Program-made: the position numbers and the translations under genes
Notes under the pieces: model-generated
Database searches by the model: none
What the model saw: the letters and a program-made list of their open reading frames with translations, nothing else
What the model was told of the DNA's origin: nothing
Source of the DNA: Candidatus Hydrogenedentota bacterium
GTDB lineage: Bacteria > Hydrogenedentota > Hydrogenedentia > Hydrogenedentiales > GCA-2746185
DNA: 9,102 bases
Direction: 5' to 3'
Assembly (NCBI GenBank): GCA_012965445.1
Contig: DTSJ01000319.1
Coordinates: forward strand, 1-9,102
In this document: piece by piece, positions 4,781-9,102 of the stretch
Layout: each line of letters opens with the position of its first letter
How positions within the stretch are numbered: the stretch's first letter is position 1

Positions 4781-5974
4781 GTGAGATTCAGAAGACCTTC
4801 AAAGGTTATTGGACTAGACATAGGTTCTCATTCCGTGAAGGCTGTCCAGGCCGTACGTTCGGGACGTAGCATGACGATAGAACAAGAGGGCATCGCTATA
4901 ATTGATCGAAACCTCCTCAATTCAGATCCCGTGGCAGCAACCTCCCGGGCAATCAGGAGTTGCATAAACGGTTTTGCAATCGATAAATCCATGTTCGTAG
5001 GGGCTCTCCCCGGTCAGTCAGTAGTGATTCGATATCCCCGTTTACGCGATGTCCCCATAAACGAACTTGACGAGGCTGTCGAGCAAGAGGCAAGTCAAAG
5101 CATACCCTATGACCTCTCTGAAGTGTTTCTTGACTGGTCGCTGTTGTCGGAAGAACCGGAAGGCGACACCCAGCAGCAAAAGATACTACTCGTGGCCGCA
5201 AAGCACGACGTAATCGATAAAAGAATTCAGTATGCCGATGTTGCTGAAATTGAGTACAGTATTTTGAGTGTCGACTCCCTGGCACTTGCGGACGCTGCAG
5301 AAGAATGCAAGTTCTTTAACCAAAATGAAAGCGTAGCACTAATCAATCTCGGCGCATCGTCGGTAAGCATTCATTTTACGAAAGATGGTGAATCGAATTT
5401 CATTCGCGATATCAGTTGGGGAGCAAAGGAATTGATTCAGGCGATCGGAAAAGCCAAACGCTTGGACTACGAAGATGCTGAAGCCTGTTTGATGGAAGAA
5501 GGCGCGGGCCTCTCAGCCGGCGGCGACGACACCGGTAATGTCGTTGATGTCCAGGTGATAGACGAACCAAAGGCCGTCGTTGATGATGATGACCTAGGAC
5601 TCGAAAGCGCCGCCCCGATGGCCGCTGCATCTTCCGCAATGAGCGCAGCACCACAGGAAATCACGCTCGCGGATAACCTCTCCGCCCCGATAGCGCGCCT
5701 GGTCACAGAAGTTCGTCGATCTTTCGATTACTACGAACATCAGCTATACGAGCATCCAGTCGAGCGCATAATTTTAAGCGGCGGAATCTCTCATATACCG
5801 ATGATTCGTGAAGCACTCTCTGAAGAGCTTGGAGTGGATCAAATTCTGATCGCAGATCCATCTGCCGGAGGCATTTCGATAAGCGGAAAAGTAAACATGA
5901 ATCGTGGTGATGTGCATCCGGCTCAATACATGGTTGCCGTCGGTCTCGCCGCGCGGGGATTGTCCGAACTATGA
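4781..5974 (+). CDS. pilM: Type IV pilus inner-membrane platform protein PilM
   Basis: 397 residues from a GTG at 4781, with AAGGGAG 10 nt upstream. PilM is a cytoplasmic actin-like (FtsA-related) ATP-binding protein that forms a ring under the inner membrane and binds the short N-terminal tail of PilN. The actin-fold marks are visible: GLDIGSHSVKAV (11-22, phosphate-1), the conserved EAxxYIPY-like EASQSIPYDL (103-112), ALINLGASSVSIHF (186-199, phosphate-2) and RIILSGGISHIPMI (329-342, adenosine). The protein is longer than the usual roughly 350 residues because of an insert at about 241-296. The insert is first acidic (four Asp in a row at 268-271), then Ala/Ser-rich, and looks disordered. 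The first gene of a pilMNOP operon, it overlaps pilN by 4 bp (ATGA). Confidence 0.95.
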   Translation: MRFRRPSKVIGLDIGSHSVKAVQAVRSGRSMTIEQEGIAIIDRNLLNSDPVAATSRAIRSCINGFAIDKSMFVGALPGQSVVIRYPRLRDVPINELDEAVEQEASQSIPYDLSEVFLDWSLLSEEPEGDTQQQKILLVAAKHDVIDKRIQYADVAEIEYSILSVDSLALADAAEECKFFNQNESVALINLGASSVSIHFTKDGESNFIRDISWGAKELIQAIGKAKRLDYEDAEACLMEEGAGLSAGGDDTGNVVDVQVIDEPKAVVDDDDLGLESAAPMAAASSAMSAAPQEITLADNLSAPIARLVTEVRRSFDYYEHQLYEHPVERIILSGGISHIPMIREALSEELGVDQILIADPSAGGISISGKVNMNRGDVHPAQYMVAVGLAARGLSEL

Positions 5975-6618
5975 TTTCAATTAATTTACTACCATCAGAA
6001 CTTCGTCCCGTCAAACGAACACCTGTGCCCTACATTTTGAGTGCATTTCTCGTGGCTGGCGCTGTCGTATCGTGCTTCAACGTGTGGGCGGGTAATAATG
6101 CCAAGAATAGCGAAATAGACGATGAATTGACGCACAACAATCTTGAATTGGAATCTCTACAAGAATCCGTAGAAAAGTACAATCAACTGTCCGAAGAAAA
6201 GAAATCTTTGGCAAGTCAACTCGATACAATAAACGAAATCGCAAGTGACCGAATCATATGGTCGCAAAGTCTGTATGATCTTTCGCGCCTGGCATTGAGT
6301 AATATGTGGTATAGCGATATTGAAGTAGACACGCGTGTCACAACCAATACAGTAGAAACAATCGATCCCAAGACAAAAAAGGTCAAAAAAGAAAAAGTAA
6401 AAGTAACCCAGCATATCTTGACGCTAGAAGGGTTTATTTCCCCGGATTCCGACGGGCGTGTATCCTTAGGCCCTTTTACATCGGCAGCAGAAGCGGACCC
6501 TGAGTTTTCGAGTATGTTCGAACTCGTCTCATGGGATTTCGACGATACCGAATTCGGAACTACCGTTGTTAAAAAGTTTTTGCTCGAATATCTTATTACC
6601 CGTGGAGGCACGAAATGA
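5971..6618 (+). CDS. pilN: Type IV pilus assembly protein PilN
   Basis: 215 residues. It begins MISINLLP, matching the PilM-binding tail motif (INLLP) of PilN. A single membrane segment spans about 21-40, followed by a heptad-like coiled coil (about 46-90) and a periplasmic ferredoxin-like region. PilN pairs with PilO to form the alignment complex linking PilM to PilP and the secretin. The protein is somewhat longer than many PilN proteins: it carries a Lys-rich loop (KTKKVKKEKVKV, 134-145) and a polar stretch at about 158-190 inside the C-terminal domain. The start overlaps the pilM stop by 4 bp, and the stop overlaps the pilO start in the same way, which suggests translational coupling. Confidence 0.93.
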   Translation: MISINLLPSELRPVKRTPVPYILSAFLVAGAVVSCFNVWAGNNAKNSEIDDELTHNNLELESLQESVEKYNQLSEEKKSLASQLDTINEIASDRIIWSQSLYDLSRLALSNMWYSDIEVDTRVTTNTVETIDPKTKKVKKEKVKVTQHILTLEGFISPDSDGRVSLGPFTSAAEADPEFSSMFELVSWDFDDTEFGTTVVKKFLLEYLITRGGTK

Positions 6619-7175
6619 GAGGTCTCATAGATTTTCTTAAAGGCAAGATAGGTCCTAAAGACTGGGTTGCCGTCGCAATGTTTGTAGGAATCACAGCTGC
6701 ACTTGTAGCCGTCTTTTACCTCATGGTCTACGAGAAACAACTTGATGAAATAGAGCTTCTGAAGGGCGAAAATGAAAAAGTCCTGAGAGATCTGACTAAA
6801 GCGAGGGAAATCCACAAAAATATCGAAACATACGTGGCAGAAACAGACAAGATTCGGAGCTTGGTCCAAGAATTCGAAGGTCGTCTACCATCCAAGCGCG
6901 AAATCGCCAGTTTGCTTGAAGACTTTGAAGATATGGCAGACGCTGAAAACGTCAAAATCGATGCCTCTCCACTCCGCTCAACTATTCAAGGTTCCAAAGA
7001 AACTATACCGTACAAGATTAAGGCTACCGGAGGCTTTCACCAAGTGGCCAGCTTCATCAATACTCTCGAGAGATTCCGCAGATATCTGAAAATCACCGAA
7101 CTTCAAATGAAGCCAAATGTCGATGGTGTTGTGACCTTTGAGTTTACACTTAATACCTATCGGTTTTTACAGTAA
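6615..7175 (+). CDS. pilO: Type IV pilus assembly protein PilO
   Basis: 186 residues, normal for PilO. GGAGG lies about 6 nt before the ATG, within the end of pilN. There is one membrane segment at about 18-38, then a coiled coil (40-90). The family motif LPSKREIASLLEDFEDMA (91-108) and the domain GGFHQVASFINTLERFRR (139-156) complete the ferredoxin-like periplasmic part. PilO dimerises with PilN through the coiled coils and binds PilP, which helps gate pilus extension and retraction. The order and 4-bp overlap with pilN support joint synthesis. Confidence 0.93.
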   Translation: MRGLIDFLKGKIGPKDWVAVAMFVGITAALVAVFYLMVYEKQLDEIELLKGENEKVLRDLTKAREIHKNIETYVAETDKIRSLVQEFEGRLPSKREIASLLEDFEDMADAENVKIDASPLRSTIQGSKETIPYKIKATGGFHQVASFINTLERFRRYLKITELQMKPNVDGVVTFEFTLNTYRFLQ

Positions 7176-7195
7176 ACGGGAACAGGTATCCAAAA

Positions 7196-7771
7196 GTGAA
7201 CGAAGCGAATCGAAAACAGATCATAGTTTTGGCTGTATTGATGCTTGTGGCGGCAGTATTTGTTTTCAGGTCCCTGAGCAGTGTTCCCGGAGGCGGATCT
7301 CCCTCATCGGCGTCCAAGAAGGAAACAAGCGAAGACAGCGGCGGAACAGGAATAGTTCAGTTTCAGTCCGTCTTCGACGATGTCAGCGTAAACATCCAGG
7401 AATTGATTCAGAATATTGAGCTTGTCGAGTTCCAATACGATGACGTTCAGATAGCGCGCGACCCTTCCCTTCCAATTACCGAAGGTACCATCGGCGACAC
7501 TATCAACCCCGCTTTCCCTCGGGGTAGCCCGTCCATAACGCCGGACAGTCTCGTTTATCTCGCGCAACTGAAAGAAGTAACAGCAATAATTTACGACGAG
7601 ACGAGGCCCATGGCCGTAGTTGGGGAAAAAATAGTCGAAGAGGGTTATGAATTCCGTGATAAACCGGATGATGATCCAATCGTCGTAAAATCGATCGGGA
7701 AGGATTTTGTGGTGTTGTCTATTCCGAGTGAAGACCAGGAAATAACAAAGGAACTGATCAAGGAGCAGTAA
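7196..7771 (+). CDS. pilP: PilP-like pilus linker protein with a transmembrane anchor
   Basis: 191 residues from a GTG at 7196, 20 nt after pilO; the ribosome binding site is weak (ACAGG). PilP normally is a lipoprotein whose C-terminal beta-sandwich connects PilN/PilO to the secretin PilQ. Here residues 9-26 form an uncleaved-looking membrane segment and there is no lipobox cysteine. A Gly/Ser/acid-rich linker follows (31-52). The C-terminal part (about 119-178) has the PilP/GspC-like pattern in which short strands surround RPMAVVGEKIVEEGYEF and end in VVKSIGKDFVVLSI. Placement between pilO and an exported AMIN-type gene supports the call. The divergence means GspC-like homology-region protein is an acceptable alternative description. 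Confidence 0.8.
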   Translation: MNEANRKQIIVLAVLMLVAAVFVFRSLSSVPGGGSPSSASKKETSEDSGGTGIVQFQSVFDDVSVNIQELIQNIELVEFQYDDVQIARDPSLPITEGTIGDTINPAFPRGSPSITPDSLVYLAQLKEVTAIIYDETRPMAVVGEKIVEEGYEFRDKPDDDPIVVKSIGKDFVVLSIPSEDQEITKELIKEQ

Positions 7772-7773
7772 AC

Positions 7774-9102
7774 ATGTCAAAAATCTGTGGGGGTAGTCTC
7801 TTATTCGGTGCATTGATTGCGCTTTCCGGCGTATCATGGGCCGCGACGGAGTCACCTAATGACTTTACACACCGAAACCTCGATGCAATCGAGCCATTCG
7901 CCAGCCAGTTGAGCGACACGCTCGGGGCTGAGTCGTTTGAAGCAGCGGTGGCTCGAGCCGCTTCTCTGTTGGGTGTTCATGCGGATTCTACCGCCGTGAA
8001 TCCGACCATAGGACTCCATTTTTCTTCGCTCCCTGTTTACTCATTGGTGTTGAAAGAAAATTCCCTGACAGTTTCATTCATGGACGCTATCCTTTTGGAC
8101 GATTTCGAAAAGATGTACATCGAAGGCGGCCCCTTGGTCATGGCGATAACAACCTCCCAATCCGAGGTTGCTCCACAGTTCGTTACAGAAGTTACATTGA
8201 CAACCAACAATGCGTTCAGCGTCGTTGCAAAAACAATCGGTAAAACAGTTCAACTCACCCTGATGCCGCCGAATGAAGACCTGGACCAAGATTTCCTGTT
8301 CGAACAGCAAGCAGCCGCTCCTGTTCTCGTTCAGTCCGCGATCCGCGAGTATCAGTTGCGCCATGCCGCGATACTCCGGGCAGCAGTCCAAGACTATTCG
8401 AAAGTGAAACATCAGATTTCATCCGATCTGGATTCTGCAAAGCTGAAAATTCTCGAACTCGAGTTAGCACAAATTGAGCCAGCCTCAACAACATCCCATA
8501 GTCGCCTCGCATCCTCCATCAATAGTTTCAATGAAGCCACATCCACACTAACGCGAAAATTCGAATACGATCAGAGCATGTATGCCCAGACTATTCAGAA
8601 AGCGAACTCGCTGAGACATCCGATGGATAATCAGTCAATGATCGAGACCATTGACCTGCTCATCAAGAAACTCGACACTGCGCTGCTCAATATCGACTCT
8701 ACCGTTTTGCAATTGAAAGACAGAGTCGAGGTAGCGCAACGTCTCGTCTCCCAAACACACCAGGCAACCGCTTCGATTCGTATTCCAAACGAAGATACGA
8801 ATGGTTTCGCCAGCCTCGACATTGCAGTCGCACAAATCGAAAGTATCAACTCATCCGTCAGTGCAGCGTCCTTTGATACGTTGGAATTCGCCATGGACGA
8901 AGTCACCACGGCTAACCCCGAACTAGACCTTGCCCTCCAGTCCAATGCAGCAATTCGTACTACGGCCGACGATACACTCTCCAATTCGCTCACTCCCCCG
9001 GTAAAACGTGAACGCCCTGCATTCAACAGCATTACTTCCGCTTCTACAGATACACGCGGCAAAATGTCCACTCTCAAAGCATCAGTGCAAGAACTAAACG
9101 CA
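7774..9102 (+). CDS. Exported AMIN-domain, coiled-coil protein in the pilQ position, open at window edge
   Basis: AAGGAG sits 8 nt upstream of the ATG at 7774, 2 nt after the pilP stop. The frame stays open for all 443 codons to the window end. Residues 1-23 are a signal peptide (hydrophobic core LLFGALIALSG, cleavage near SWA|A). Residues about 78-165 resemble an AMIN domain, the peptidoglycan-binding module at the N-terminus of PilQ secretins: a strand LTVSFMDAIL, then PLVMAITTSQ and VTEVTLTTN with a closing KTVQLTLMP. From about 180 to 335 there is a long helical, heptad-rich stretch, then a Ser/Thr/Asp-rich region. No secretin pore signature is seen yet. By position this should be pilQ, but typical PilQ would have a second AMIN or N0/N1 domains here. 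A coiled-coil insertion in PilQ or a separate accessory protein are both possible. Confidence 0.75.
   Translation, partial: MSKICGGSLLFGALIALSGVSWAATESPNDFTHRNLDAIEPFASQLSDTLGAESFEAAVARAASLLGVHADSTAVNPTIGLHFSSLPVYSLVLKENSLTVSFMDAILLDDFEKMYIEGGPLVMAITTSQSEVAPQFVTEVTLTTNNAFSVVAKTIGKTVQLTLMPPNEDLDQDFLFEQQAAAPVLVQSAIREYQLRHAAILRAAVQDYSKVKHQISSDLDSAKLKILELELAQIEPASTTSHSRLASSINSFNEATSTLTRKFEYDQSMYAQTIQKANSLRHPMDNQSMIETIDLLIKKLDTALLNIDSTVLQLKDRVEVAQRLVSQTHQATASIRIPNEDTNGFASLDIAVAQIESINSSVSAASFDTLEFAMDEVTTANPELDLALQSNAAIRTTADDTLSNSLTPPVKRERPAFNSITSASTDTRGKMSTLKASVQELNA

Noticed and set aside
8074..9077. Long minus-strand frames opposite the last gene (e.g. 8631-9077 and 8074-8412)
   Set aside because: They lie opposite the plus-strand frame that has a ribosome binding site, signal peptide, operon position and 443 uninterrupted codons; the minus frames show no domain or start signal.

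Overview
The window is bacterial DNA of moderate GC and diderm character: it holds a type IV pilus inner-membrane operon, a periplasmic c-type cytochrome and a selenocysteine tRNA. No single phylum is fixed by the sequence. The cytochrome/copper-monooxygenase fusion is a type often met in Planctomycetes, Acidobacteria and uncultured relatives, and the pil genes would also suit a deltaproteobacterium-like lineage; this is only a weak impression.

Layout. (1) Positions 1-714, minus strand: the first 238 codons of an exported cytochrome c fused to a copper type II monooxygenase-like domain, open at the window edge, with a 24-bp palindrome just upstream. (2) 715-1210: intergenic DNA holding a GC-rich island with two small hairpins and a probable 27-residue membrane peptide on the plus strand. 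(3) 1211-1653, minus strand: selC (tRNA-Sec, anticodon UCA, encoded CCA) followed by a truncated gene resembling the N-terminus of a glycerolipid acyltransferase. (4) 1654-2943: a single methyltransferase gene of the LCMT/COG3315 type, bounded on its far side by a 42-nt copy of the 5' half of a second tRNA-Sec. (5) 3035-about 3940, minus strand: a radical-SAM-fold-like protein that keeps SPASM-type cysteines but lacks the CX3CX2C cluster motif, with signs of upstream frameshifting. (6) 3940-4611: mostly non-coding, with only weak small reading frames. (7) 4612-9102, plus strand: a promoter with a consensus -35 and an extended -10, then pilM-pilN-pilO-pilP and a fifth gene in the pilQ position that is open at the right edge.

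The most interesting structure is around selC. The intact tRNA gene and the 5'-half remnant share an identical 16-bp anticodon-arm block and lie 1290 bp apart. The remnant's acceptor strand pairs better with the 3' half of the intact gene than the present 5' half does. This is what insertion of a small element carrying its own divergent selC 5' half would leave behind. The element would hold a methyltransferase, no integrase, and three tandem 11-bp repeats near one end. This reading is an inference but makes testable predictions.

The pilus operon is tightly packed (4-bp ATGA overlaps for pilM/pilN and pilN/pilO, gaps of 20 and 2 nt afterwards). It would encode the cytoplasmic actin-like ring protein PilM, the membrane alignment proteins PilN and PilO, a PilP-like linker and an exported AMIN-domain protein. 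Departures from the usual form are an acidic/alanine-rich insert in PilM, a PilP with a membrane anchor instead of a lipobox, and a long coiled-coil region in the pilQ-position gene.
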